Below the pieces are notes generated by a model, which had not been told where the DNA came from, ran no database searches, and saw only the letters and a list, made by a program, of their open reading frames with translations. Below are positions 23,993 through 34,401 of a stretch of DNA of 64,000 bases, in pieces. The number at the start of each line of letters is the position of its first letter. Position 1 is the first letter of the stretch. The stretch spans positions 1-64,000 of the forward strand of contig FMBT01000487.1 in assembly GCA_900095095.1 (NCBI GenBank), given 5' to 3'. Both the position numbers and the translations under genes were made by a program. Origin of the DNA: Fragilariopsis cylindrus CCMP1102. Taxonomy: Eukaryota > Bacillariophyta > Bacillariophyceae > Bacillariales > Bacillariaceae.

Positions 23993-25839
23993 CTATGTAG
24001 CAACGAATTTTTCTCCCTCTATAGCTGCTACGGGATAATCTGCCCACAAAGAATAGGCATGTAATATTATAGCAGCGGCACATGATACATTTAAACTTGC
24101 AGATCCTCTTCCATTTCCATTTGCGTCACGGCTGCTTGTTGCCGATAACGTTCCACCACTACCACCTCTTGTTTGAGGAATATAAATAAATTCGTCGCAT
24201 ATTTCTTTTTGTTTTTCCGATAAACCCATTCCTTCATTTCCCATAACGAATGCCGCTCCATTACTCGCTTCATGTTGTCGTCGGTCACCAAATGGAAATG
24301 TTACAACCCCCGTTTCAGCATCATATTTCATTAACGGAGAAGCATTATCCATAATTTCAACACCATAGATTTTAATTGCATTATTTGTATTTGTCTTATT
24401 TCTCTTTCCCGTTTGTTTTGTTGTTGTTTATTTAAATATTTTTTGCCTCGACATGGGTATAAAAATGTCGTCGGGGTAAATCAAATCGTGATCCATGGTC
24501 ACCAGTTAACCTGTGTCGTTTTTGTCCCACAACAATACATTCCGTACAACCAAAAATTGATGCACTACGTAATATATTTCCAATATTCATCCCACTTTGT
24601 AAATTTGATAATATGACATAAGAAGAATATGATGGTTGTACATGTAAATGTACATCATCATAATGTTGTTGTCCTTCTTCTTCGGATATGATATTAGTAT
24701 CATCCATCACCACTACCGCCTCATCGTCTTCTATTATTTCTTCTTCTTCCTGGAATGCTCGCCGTTTCAACTCTTGCAACCATTCCTCGAATCTAGAATC
24801 GGTCTTTGTAGCAATGATCTTTAGCGTATCTTCGGCACTACTTCTACTTTCACCTTGATGATTATCAATTACTATTTCTGCTGCTGCTGCTGCAGCTGCT
24901 GCTATTATAATCTTTTGGTATGCATCGAATCGAGGTTTCAATCGTTTCTTAATATTAAATTCGAACAACTTTGGGTTTTCACAAAGAAATGCAACTGTTC
25001 GTGGGTCTATGTTTATTGCAATGATGTTTTCATTATTATTATTGGTGCTGCCGTTACTACTACTTGTTGTTGTTGTTGATTGTTCTTGTGAAAAAAGCTT
25101 TATAAGTGAATCGTTATAGAAATTTATTGTTGGAATTATACTTCTTTCAATACCGTATGATAAGATTGGTGGATGATCTTTTACAATGGCAGCTACTTGT
25201 GACAATGTAAATAATCTACAACCGGTAGTAGTACTTGTACAACAACTACTAAGAAGAAACCAATCCAAAACTATAGTAGCTGCTTCGATTTGTTTTATGA
25301 CAATTTCTTCTTGGGATGATAGAATAGATTTTTGAAGATTCATTGTCTTTGGTTGATGTCGAACAATATTACTAATTTCATCACGATTCAAACAACCATC
25401 AAATTTGGACTGGAGGAGGTCTTCCATAGAATTGGCAGTGGCAGTTCCAGTTTCAATTGCATTTTCTTTTTCAGCATCGACATTGTTTCCCCCATAATTG
25501 TCATTGTTTCCGGACGTCAACATCACCGTTAGCGACAGATTGATGAGTGTATTAGATCTTTGTCGTATTCTGCTATGTTTCCATTATTAAGACCATGAAT
25601 ATTATTACTTGTGATAATACGGGATAGTAACGAGACGACGTCGTACTCTTGATCCTACCTCTGTTGATAACAATACGATGTTTATTCGTATTCTTCACAA
25701 TATAAGCGTCTACTACTATTGCCGTTGTGGTTGTACCTAATCCTGTACTTCTTGTACTACAGTTATTACTACATGATGACACAACCACCATCAATACGAT
25801 AGTTATCCTCCACATCAGGGTAATTATTATTGTGAGCAT
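23993..25839 (-). CDS. SPOUT/TrmH-family RNA 2'-O-methyltransferase, organelle-targeted
   Basis: All three SpoU motifs are present in order: motif 1 LSNLQSGMNIGNILRSA, motif 2 FVMGNEGMGLSEKQKEICDE, and motif 3 SLNVSCAAAIILHAYSLW. They belong to the trefoil-knot fold that methylates ribose in rRNA or tRNA using SAM. Motif 1 and motifs 2-3 lie in two frames; lengthening the T run at 24439-24444 by one base joins them (EAKK-YLNKQQQNKRERNK ... MDNASPLMKYD). Upstream, the minus-strand frame from 25839 begins with a hydrophobic segment (MWRITIVLMVVVSSC) and then TAIVVDAYIVKNTNKHRIV. The VDA-Y step followed by basic residues resembles the bipartite plastid presequence of diatoms. One or more frame shifts between 25650 and 25526 separate it from the body, so the exact N-terminus is uncertain. 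Confidence 0.75.
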
Positions 25840-26416
25840 ACCATCTTGTCGTTTGCTGCCGCCTTGATCATACCAAATACTGCAGGACCCAGTTGTACAG
25901 AGTATGATACAGATGACCTGTTGTGTTGAGCAACTGATCGTTGGCGTTACAGCGAGTGAATGTGGATGTGGATGTGAAGTGTGGAATGTGAGAGTTCACT
26001 TGTTGGCTATCTATTGAAACATCCTTGTTGTGATCGTCACATCATATTTTTTTTTCAAATCTTTTCTTTGCCATCAATATCAGGGACTGACTAAGTCCCT
26101 CACAAAATCCGACTAGAATGATCAAAAAAAAGAAACTGAAATACATCGCTCATCGAATTTACGTTTCTTTTTTGAATGTATACTTCCGTTTCTCACTCAC
26201 TCTCTCACACTATATATCGCTCATTGATTAATATCTACTCTCCAATCTCACTACATGAAAAGCACGCCAAACAATCATGTTATATATCGTTTATAAAATA
26301 AAAATAATCATAAAAAAAAATCATTCATTCATTCATTCATACTGTTGTTATATATTTATCATCAGAATTCGTAGTCTCGCCATCAATAAAACGCAAACAA
26401 TTAACTAAGCAAAGAC
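25840..26416. other. divergent intergenic region
   Basis: Shared upstream region of two divergent genes. Contains the second copy of a palindromic motif at 26083 and an ATTC run at about 26323-26340. No core promoter element recognised. Confidence 0.5.
26083..26108 (+). repeat. dispersed palindromic motif, copy 2
   Basis: GGGACTGACTAAGTCCCTCA followed by CAAAAT. GGGACT and AGTCCC form a perfect 6-bp stem with a short loop. Matches the copy at 21514 with three changes. Confidence 0.5.
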
Positions 26417-28212
26417 ATGTATACACCATCAGTTAATAGATGTTCCGTCGCACAAATACTCAAGCATCACGATGATGATGATGTCAATTCTCTTCTGTTC
26501 TTGACGACAGCATTGATGACAATGACTACTACTGTTACTTGTACTGCAATATCTTCCTCTACCATGACGCAGGCGACCGAAGCGATGAGAATTCGTTTGA
26601 TAATTCTGTCCCCGGTAGTTCCTCCTCCCATAATAATAGTTTTAGAAGCAGCAAATATAGCAAGATAGCACCGTCTACCAGAACTACTAACGAATCTAAA
26701 TGTTCCAAGAAGATTAAGAAGCAATACATCAACAACAACAACGAGTCGGATGATGAACGTATTAGCTTCTCACCGTCATTCTCACCATTCTCGGACGATA
26801 TACCTAGTATTATTGAGTTTCAATCGGAAAATCCATCGGGATTATCATCTTCATTGTCGCCTTCTTCGGTTGTTCCAAGCAATTCTCCATTACTTACAGT
26901 GTCACCCACTCCTGCTCCATCAAGTAATATAAGCTTCAACAATAATGGCCCAACTACGCCACCTACATCCGACGACGACAGCAACGACGAACCTTCTATG
27001 GTACCAACCACGTCTAACAACGTCATGGCATGTACCGATGATGTTGATTTTCGTTTCAAAGATGAACCGGCAATGGATTGTACTAATTGGGTTTCTGCCA
27101 AACCAAAAATACGCTGCCCAAAACGGGATCCTATTACAAGAAAACGTGTGGAATCATCTTGTCCTTCTATTTGTAGATCATCATGTATCGTATCTGAGAA
27201 TAACGTTACGACAATAAGTCCGACAACAACCAGTGTACCAAGTGACATTCCAACAACAAGTTATAATAATGTACAACGACCATCCGTTAGTCCCACCAAT
27301 TCTTCATCATCGTTGCCTTCGAGTGATCCAACCAAAGATACTACTTCATCGCCAACATCACATAATAGTGATTATCCATCTGCTGGATCTTCATTTATCG
27401 CAAGTAGCAATCCTTCCTCTTCTTCGGAGATACCGTCAACCATCAGTACTGATAGTCCGAATGTACGACCATCCGATAGTCCCACCAATTCTTCTTCATC
27501 GTTGCCTTCGAGTAATCCAACCAGAGGTCCTACTTCATCGCCAACAACACATATTCGTGATTATCCATCCGATGAACCTTCTTTTACCGCAAGTGGCAAT
27601 CCTTCCTCTTCTCCGGAGATTCCGTCAAGCATCAGTACTGATAATCCTTCCTCATCATCGTCATCAGCAATCCCCGATACTAGTCCGCTGACTGTGAGTC
27701 CGTCTACTACTTCCCCAGTAGCAACAGGAACTACACATCCAAACAGTGTATCGCCCTCCTCTTCTGATACTAGTCCTATAACTGTCTCTCCAAGTAGTGG
27801 TGTCGATGATTTCTTAATCGGCAACGAAGATGGATCATCGCGTCTAGATGATGGTGTGGGCGTTAGTATTACCAACCGACGATGGATCTTAGGTGCATTT
27901 GGTGTTACCGCTTTCTTCAGTGGGATATTTGGACTTATTTTCTGCTATGAGCGAGTTTACTACCATAGGGGTGGTACTAGAAGGAATCGAAGTCAAAATG
28001 ATATTAGCGTCGATGAAGAAAAACAACAAGTAACTGTCACGTATGACAATCAATCGATTGTTTTTTCCGTAGAAGAATCAGTCGATAGTTATATGGCAGA
28101 TTGGTCGAATAACGGTCAGTTATCGTCGCTTTCATATTCATCGTCTGCATCTTCTTCTCCCGCTAAATCCATCAATGTCAACGGTGATATTGAAGTATCT
28201 CTTCGAGATTGA
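26417..28212 (+). CDS. Ser/Thr/Pro-rich single-pass surface glycoprotein
   Basis: The likely start is MYTPSVNRCSVAQILKHH at 26417, with a hydrophobic leader SLLFLTTALMTMTTTVTCTA. Reading moves to a second frame at the GG of 26572-26573, where one more G gives TQGDRSDENSFDNS. Next come a Ser-rich region and a compact Cys domain (about 27020-27190): ACTDDVDFRF, DCTNWVSAKPKIRCPKRDP and SSCPSICRSSC, a pattern I associate with diatom surface proteins. A long Ser/Thr/Pro stalk with a 63-residue tandem duplication follows, then a transmembrane helix (ILGAFGVTAFFSGIFGLIFC) and a cytoplasmic tail of about 90 residues. Overall it is a type I cell-surface protein, probably O-glycosylated. Whether it adheres, signals or binds frustule material cannot be told from sequence. 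Confidence 0.7.
27276..27653 (+). repeat. 189-bp tandem duplication in the surface-protein stalk
   Basis: Copies at 27276-27464 and 27465-27653, in frame (63 codons each), both beginning RPS-SPTNSSSSLPSS and containing SSPEIPS or SSSEIPS. Amino-acid divergence between copies is modest, so the duplication is fairly recent. Confidence 0.85.
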
Positions 28213-28249
28213 TTTATCAGCTGCCATTTTTCTTTTTGTAATGACGCCT

Positions 28250-28263
28250 GGGGGGGGGGGGGG
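28250..28263 (+). repeat. poly-G run of 14
   Basis: Fourteen consecutive G residues just past the stop of the surface-protein gene. The length is likely polymorphic or miscounted in assembly. Confidence 0.8.
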
Positions 28264-28495
28264 ATTCATGTATATGTGTATCGATCGAAGGCAACCCACT
28301 TACGCAGGGCGATGTGATTTCTACTATCACTACTATATCTGAGAAATTTAAAATTCATACACTATCAAGTATCATTAAATAATGTGTAGATAAAATAAAA
28401 TAACAGTCTCTTTATAATTTATGAATGTATTCTTGCTTTCCCATTTTGGTTCTAGTATTAATGGCTTTCAGCAGTAGGCATTTTGTGAGATTTTA

Positions 28496-29680
28496 TCATT
28501 CCTCGTGACAATCTGTAGTAATATCTGACACGTTCTTACTGTTTTTAGCGTTTTTGAGGTTGTTGTTGATATAACTATCATCCGTGGTAACGACCGTGTT
28601 CACCCTACCGGCAAATAATACCGGTCCCTCCCGTAGCAGATAATAAAGTCCCATGGCATTCTTGGTTTTTTTATCAGCTGACCATGATTCATATGTATGA
28701 CCAGGTATATGATCAGATTTTTCGTACGCCCTTTCTAAGATTGTAGGCCATAGTGAAGGAGGAAGTGATCGACTGCCACCGCTGCTGCCGCTACCACCGT
28801 TTTCAACAACAATTTTACGCCCAGCATGATTAATGCGCAATGCACACTCAATGTCTGGGTCTAGTCTGAACAAATATTTGTCACCTAGATAGCAGACCGT
28901 ATTGTATGATTCAAGAAAGCTCAACATAGCCGCCTTCTCAATAGAATCCGTCTCCATCTTCTCCATTATCGGGTTACGATGTAAGTTCAAGAAATGAAGC
29001 GATTTTGTAGCAATACGATAGTTATCGCTTTTGATTCTATCTACAACCGGCTTGATACTTTCGATTCTGTTGCAACATAGATCAAGGCAGGACAAGTTAG
29101 GAAATTTTGGTCGGATTTCGAAGAGGAGAGTTTGAAAAATTCTCCGTCCAGGTTGCAATTTTCCATCCCGAGATATCTGAGACTATCTTGAAAGCGCACA
29201 TTGTCGATATTGCGGAGAGAAATCGATAATAAATTCCAATTCATTCCTTTTCAAACTTTTGCATCCAAGTCCTTCTAAATTCGGTAGTTGTTTTGTTATC
29301 CATGTGAGAAATAGCAATGGTTTGGATCCTAGTTGTTTTAACTGACCGGGAAAATCGCTCAAAAGAATTCTAGAATCAAAGAATCTTAGCGTCTTCAATT
29401 GTGGCATGTTGGAAAGTTCCAACGGAAGAGATCGACATATCCCCAGTCTTAGTTCTGTCATTTTTTCAAGACTGCTTATAATCGCAGGGAGAACATATCC
29501 CTTATTATCGTTACCATAACAATCTTCCAGATTTAAACTAATGATCGTTGTTGGTGGTAAAAATGCAGGTGTTACCCGGAATTCTTTTCATAGCATATAC
29601 ATTATCATCGCAGCGTGTGACCCGGAAAGTATCATCCTCGATGTTGTGAAAATTATTTATTAGACCTATCCTACGACATA
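28496..29680 (-). CDS. leucine-rich-repeat (RNI-like) protein, diatom family, copy 2
   Basis: Paralogue of the gene at 21.8-23.2 kb, on the opposite strand. From about 29660 downward the coding signal reads LINNFHNIEDDTFRVTRC, then FLPPTTIISLNLEDCYGND, MTELRLGICRSLPLELSNMP, LPNLEGLGCKS, LRYLGMENCNLDGE and FPNLSCLDLCCNRIESIKPV. The family block follows: CALRINHAGRKIVVENG, LPPSLWPTILERAYEKSD and AMGLYYLLREGPVLFAGR. The frame changes at least three times (near 29600, 29220 and 29130), each compatible with one-base changes. No start codon is evident at the 5' end, so the N-terminus is missing or lies in another exon upstream. Function unknown; protein binding is expected for the fold. Confidence 0.7.
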
Positions 29681-29689
29681 GCGGAAATC

Positions 29690-30069
29690 ACAATAGCAAC
29701 GTCAATTAAAAAAGATACCATCTCTAATTCACGCGGGACTCACTCAATTTTTGAAATTTCGAAATTTCACACGACACAAACACCTTCGCTTTTTACAAAA
29801 CAGAGAGGACGAAAAAGCAGTAGTCGAAAGGAAGCAACGAATTTTAGCCAATACCCACCGTACCTACAAAGTTTAAAACAGCAATCAAAGGATATCTATC
29901 TCTTACATGGTTGTCCTACCGTGTCCTGATAATTTACATAGTTCAAGGTAAGGATTTTCTTTTTTCTTTCATCGTGGCATGAATTTATTCCGATATCTTC
30001 GTATCCAATCGTCATTATAAAAAAAACACATACATACCTCACTTCTTTCTTGTTTCTTTTAGTTCTGCA
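29690..30069. other. short divergent intergenic region
   Basis: Nothing recognisable beyond AT-rich sequence; it would hold the promoter of the MYND gene. Confidence 0.4.
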
Positions 30070-31656
30070 ATGACGACGGAATCAGAAATTGAAGATACAG
30101 CATCATCAGCTACTGTTACTATTCCAACAGTTGCCAATAAGAAGACTGATTATTATGAGAATATATCAGGTTTTGGTGTAGCCGATTGGTTCCATGGAAT
30201 GTTCTGTAATGGTCCATGGATGAGTGATCGTAATTTTAATTTAGTGATGCCAAAAGAATTCAATAATTATCATCCGTATGTATGTAATTGTTGTAAACGT
30301 GGTCCACTTCAGAGGATTGATTTGTTTCGATGTTCATCATGTAAGGTTATGAAATACTGTTCTCGTGATCATCAACGTAAAGATTGGTCAGACCATAAAC
30401 TATGGTGTAAATCTTATGTAAAAGTAATGAACGAAGAAGATGAAAAAGCACAACTCGAACAAGGACACGGACTAGAGGATATCGATTCATGGAGAAGTCG
30501 AATGATGATCGTCAACGAACATATTATGGGTAACATGTGTCGTTTGACGGCGGCAACGGGCAGTGGGGTACACATCATATGATGCATACTAATCATATCC
30601 AAGTTGCAATGTTACAACCTTCATGTCATAAATGTTTACGAACAGGTCGATCACGACGTGTGGGTCAAGATGATGACGATGATGATGATGATGGTGCAGA
30701 ATTAATCGTTTGTCCTCATTGTAGCGGTGTAGCAGTATGCAAACGATGTCTTGGGATCATCAAGGAGTAATGGAATGGTCATGTTTTCATGATAATGAAG
30801 AGGAATGTAAAAAATATTTAATTCCTTGTGTTGTTCTGGAATGATTGTTGAGAATGGTACCTTATTATTAGTAACAAGTGATACGAATATAGAAACAACA
30901 ATCTTTCAACCAAAAGATTGGAAGGAATATTTTCATAAAAAGGGTGCAGATTTTGATGTTGGAGCAGGAATGCCAATCAGCTTACTTCGTAAAATGCCAC
31001 CAATATCTGCATTCTTAACGGACGGATTAACTTTTCCACTTACTATTCAACATATACTTGGTTGTAATAATTTATCTATCTTAAATCACACAACAAAAGA
31101 TAAATTATGCATTCATGTTTTGGGTGCAGCTGCGTCTGAATATACCTATCAACGTAGTTGGGTCGAACTTGGACGGATTAATCCACAACTAAAACAAATT
31201 GATATTGTTTTGGTCGGACCAGATTTGGATGAAGATGACGAAGATTTTATTAATTTTGAGAAAACTCTCCTTCCACATGAAAAGAGATTAAATTGTTGTG
31301 GTACTATACATAAACGTCATGGATTGTATCACGAAAGACGCAAGGATCTACCATCATCGTGTCCTCCTCCTGATTTACTGGTTGCATTCCATTCTGGGAT
31401 TACAGAACATACACATTTTGTGAATTGGTACAAAACATTAAAACAAATCGCATCCGAAGATGTTCCATTTTGTATTACAGGGTATAATCACAAGGAAGTA
31501 TCAGATGATGTTGATCGACTCACAACGACGTTTGGTATGAAGGTAATGATTCCCCCAACGGCCAATCCATTTCGGGGTATGCGACCATATTTAGACCCAG
31601 CAAGAGAAGGATCCGATTTCACTTTTGGTAATGCATCCTATGCTGTTCTTAAATAG
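30070..31656 (+). CDS. MYND zinc-finger protein with MSS51-like C-terminal domain
   Basis: Starts MTTESEIEDTASSATVTIP. A MYND zinc finger lies at about residues 72-117: CNCCKRGP...FRCSSCKVMKYCSRDHQRKDW and HKLWC. A second Cys-rich patch follows (CHKCLRTG, CPHCSGVAVCKRC). The C-terminal half (FPLTIQHILGCNNLSIL, LCIHVLGAAASEYTYQRSWV, IDIVLVGPDLDE, LLVAFHSGI) matches the domain shared by yeast Mss51, ZMYND15 and ZMYND17. Mss51 controls COX1 translation in yeast mitochondria; algal copies are uncharacterised. Three one-base shortenings break the frame: TTT at 30543-30545, TT at 30751-30752 and TT at 30834-30835. Adding one T at each gives a continuous protein of about 530 aa, so the gene is probably intact. 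Confidence 0.8.
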
Positions 31657-31991
31657 TTGGAGTAGTGTTTGGGGAAAGTTGCAAATAGTTCAGATATTAT
31701 GAACTATGTGTACAAAGGTGGTACTAGGATCTACTACCTCGTTGCCTGCTACTAGCTAGAAATTGCGAATATCCTCCACTCGCAGCATCACACCGAAAGG
31801 TACAAACAAAAAGATATAACGAACGGGCTGGAAATGCATTTCACGTTAATATATATTTGCTAAATATCTCATTATCATATATCAATAAAAAGTCTCCAAT
31901 TGTTCTGCAACATTTGAACAGATATTCAGTAGTAGAGTAGTAATAGATTGTTCTCGAAAGCTGCGGAGCTTTGTACATGTCTTTATAGACT
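31657..31991. other. convergent intergenic spacer
   Basis: 3' flanks of two convergent genes; an AATAAA hexamer sits at about 31884. Nothing else seen. Confidence 0.4.
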
Positions 31992-33341
31992 TTACTTTCC
32001 CAAAAATGAAGCGATATAATAACCGCCAGTATAATCCCGCACTATTAAGCGTTGACCGCCACCAGCAGGAGAAAAATCGACCACACCAATTATTTTGTTC
32101 TCATAGTAGTACGGGATGTTTATATTATCTGTACTTTCCATTCCTGTTGTTATATTCCAGAATGCTAATCCATTTTGGTTTTCGTATACGATGTAGTTAT
32201 CATCCGGTGTGAATCGAATCGCTGAACAACGTGCCGAGAAGGAATGTTTTAATATTAATTTGGTTCTGGTTGCAGAGGTATTGCCGTTCTCAATAGAATA
32301 GAGCAATACCTTATTCCTATTTTCCCCTCCTTCGTAAATCGTTGTAGCTATCATTGATTTGTCGTGAGATAGCACCAAATCATCAAATTGACATGATCTC
32401 AAGATGGTGATCAAGGACGTATTAGCATTAGGACCATCACCCTCATCATCAAAATACCAAATCTTGATGATGTCGGAACAATTTTCTTCATCCCAGGCAC
32501 CAATAAAAATGAAATCATGACCATCAATAGCGGAAAATATAACCTGGTGACCATACTCATCTTCGGGTAGCAACACAGACTTAATTGTTTTCCCATTATT
32601 CTGAACATCTTTTAAGAGAATATGACTTTCCAATAAAACCACGACATATCTACTACAGGGAGATATGTCAATTTCAAAAGCGAAGCTTATGTCTTTGTCA
32701 AGTTCTTGACTTATATTCCATTCTTGTAATTGTAGGTAATAACCAGTGGTATTATAGTCCCAAATTTTAACTATCCCGTTATCCCCGTCATCTGCCCCGT
32801 CATCTCGGATTTCCTGACTCCACGAAAGTAGGAAACTTCCGTCCGGTGAAAATTTTAAATTAGGTATATCCTTGAATTGTTCGTGTGGAATCCAGCCTAT
32901 GTCGCTGTTGTCGACGCTGTCGCCATGACGTCGAAACCGAAGAAGACCACATCGTCGATCAAAAATCACTATCTTATCATAACGAACTCTCCTACTGGAT
33001 GAGATACTTTTATGGTCACCAACAATACATGCTACTTGAGTTCCATCCGGTGACCACACAGGAGGACGTTCATAAGAAATGTCACAACCAGGTACACATA
33101 GTTTGAAATTCTTTGGCCATGGAGGTAAGTCTTTTCTTGTTTTATTATACATCATTTTATCAGATGATGCAATGGAATTCCAAACAATCCTATCAGCAAT
33201 GTACGGTGAAACCTGTAAAAGAAATTCTGGAAATGTATTCAAAATATTTCCAAATGATAATAATACGAGAGGCAGAGGCGAAGTCGAAGGATGATCCATT
33301 ATCTCGTCTGGACTATGAATGATAGTATTGTTGGTTGACAT
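31992..33341 (-). CDS. F-box-like WD40-repeat protein
   Basis: Uninterrupted 449-aa frame. Near the N-terminus, LLQVSPYIADRIVWNSIASS followed by KDLPPWP resembles the F-box-like segment of a WD40 family expanded in diatoms. WD-type blades follow: PVWSPDGTQVACIVGD, LKFSPDGSFLLSWSQE, VKIWDYNTTG, EIDISPCSRYVVVLLES, IIKIWYFDDE, LVLSHDKSMIATTIYEGG, IRFTPDDNYIVYENQNGLAF and VVDFSPAGGGQRLIV. This suggests a seven-bladed propeller of about 380 residues. F-box/WD40 proteins usually recruit substrates to SCF ubiquitin ligases, but the F-box here is weak, so that role is only a suggestion. No introns and no frame breaks. Confidence 0.75.
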   Translation of the reverse strand: MSTNNTIIHSPDEIMDHPSTSPLPLVLLSFGNILNTFPEFLLQVSPYIADRIVWNSIASSDKMMYNKTRKDLPPWPKNFKLCVPGCDISYERPPVWSPDGTQVACIVGDHKSISSSRRVRYDKIVIFDRRCGLLRFRRHGDSVDNSDIGWIPHEQFKDIPNLKFSPDGSFLLSWSQEIRDDGADDGDNGIVKIWDYNTTGYYLQLQEWNISQELDKDISFAFEIDISPCSRYVVVLLESHILLKDVQNNGKTIKSVLLPEDEYGHQVIFSAIDGHDFIFIGAWDEENCSDIIKIWYFDDEGDGPNANTSLITILRSCQFDDLVLSHDKSMIATTIYEGGENRNKVLLYSIENGNTSATRTKLILKHSFSARCSAIRFTPDDNYIVYENQNGLAFWNITTGMESTDNINIPYYYENKIIGVVDFSPAGGGQRLIVRDYTGGYYIASFLGK

Positions 33342-33460
33342 TATTGTTGATTGCGTATTATCTTTTTGCCAACGTCGTTTTTGTTATAATCTCATCGAAA
33401 ATAAAATAAAGTAACAATTGCGTTAGTTCCCAGTAGCAGACAACCTAGCTGGCTAGTTTC

Positions 33461-33600
33461 TAGCAGATACAACGATAAAGTCACGGAACGACAATAAACC
33501 TGAAATCATTGCTTCTTTAAGAATAGCTAGCTAGCTCTAGCAAATACAACGATAAAGCCACGGGACGACAATAAACCTGAAATATTGCTTTTTTAAGAAT
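33461..33600. repeat. two-copy direct repeat, about 70 bp
   Basis: Copies at about 33461-33525 and 33535-33600 share ATACAACGATAAAG, ACGACAATAAACCTGAAAT and TTTAAGAAT, with scattered substitutions. They lie upstream of the WD40 gene start. Confidence 0.8.
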
Positions 33601-33976
33601 GATGGGTGTACATCGTGTACAGTAATAGGTAAAACGATGACTGATACTGCTGCCTGCACAAAAGAAAACATTACGACGAACGTGCAAGCAATTGGCGAGA
33701 CAAAAGCAAAGACGTCTGTCTCAATTTGTTTTCCCATAGCACCCCTACATTAAATCTTTTTTGTTCTTTCTTTTCTGATGATGAATGATGTCACATTTTT
33801 GTGTTTTTGTTCGAATTGCTAACGGCGAAGAATGGCGTGAATGAAGTACTGTAGTCAAGTGACAATGGCACCTTTTCTTCGCTTCTTTCTTGAAGACAAA
33901 GCAAACAACACATACGTCACAGTACAATAGCAACCACACGCACACAACAGATCAAGGCAAGCGAGGGTGAAATTAG

Positions 33977-34212
33977 CTGGGGATCACGGAGTTGACTAAG
34001 AGAAGTTCGCAGTGCAATCCAATCCAATCCGACCTCCTCTTTATTCCCCGTCTCTCACCATCTAGCCTATATTTATCTACCACTTCAGACTGGGGATCAC
34101 GGAGTTGACTAAAAGAAGTTCGCAGTGACTACTGGTACCTCCTCTCACCATCTAGGCTATATTCACGATTCAGACTGGGGATCACGGAGTTGACTAGAAG
34201 AAGTTCGCAGTG
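33977..34212. repeat. three-copy direct repeat with 38-bp core
   Basis: Cores at 33977-34014, 34090-34127 and 34175-34212 all read CTGGGGATCACGGAGTTGAC, then TARAAGAAGTTCGCAGTG, with one variable base. Copies 2 and 3 also share upstream TCTCACCATCTAG and TTCAGA. Spacing is 113 and 85 bp. The last copy ends 190 bp before the ThrE-type start codon, so an upstream regulatory array is possible. Confidence 0.9.
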
Positions 34213-34401
34213 AAAAAGCGACGACCGACGACAATTACAGTAGAAGTACAGTGCAGTAGAAGTACGCAATTCAATCCAGATAGCTTGATCTGATAATACC
34301 TCTCCGTCACTCCCAATCTATATTATTTAGCATTTGATTTATTTGCTGGTTTGTCACTTTTTGGTTATCTCTCAGTTTCCTCAGCCAGTCATTATTTCAT
34401 T

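Larger units (their letters stand above)
33342..34401. other. divergent intergenic region rich in direct repeats
   Basis: Separates the WD40 gene from the ThrE-type gene. Holds two repeat families listed separately (33461-33600 and 33977-34212). TACAGTA occurs near 34239. Confidence 0.6.

Noticed and set aside
33977-34212. CRISPR-like array
   Set aside because: Three direct repeats with unequal, partly similar spacers in a eukaryotic promoter region, and no cas genes.
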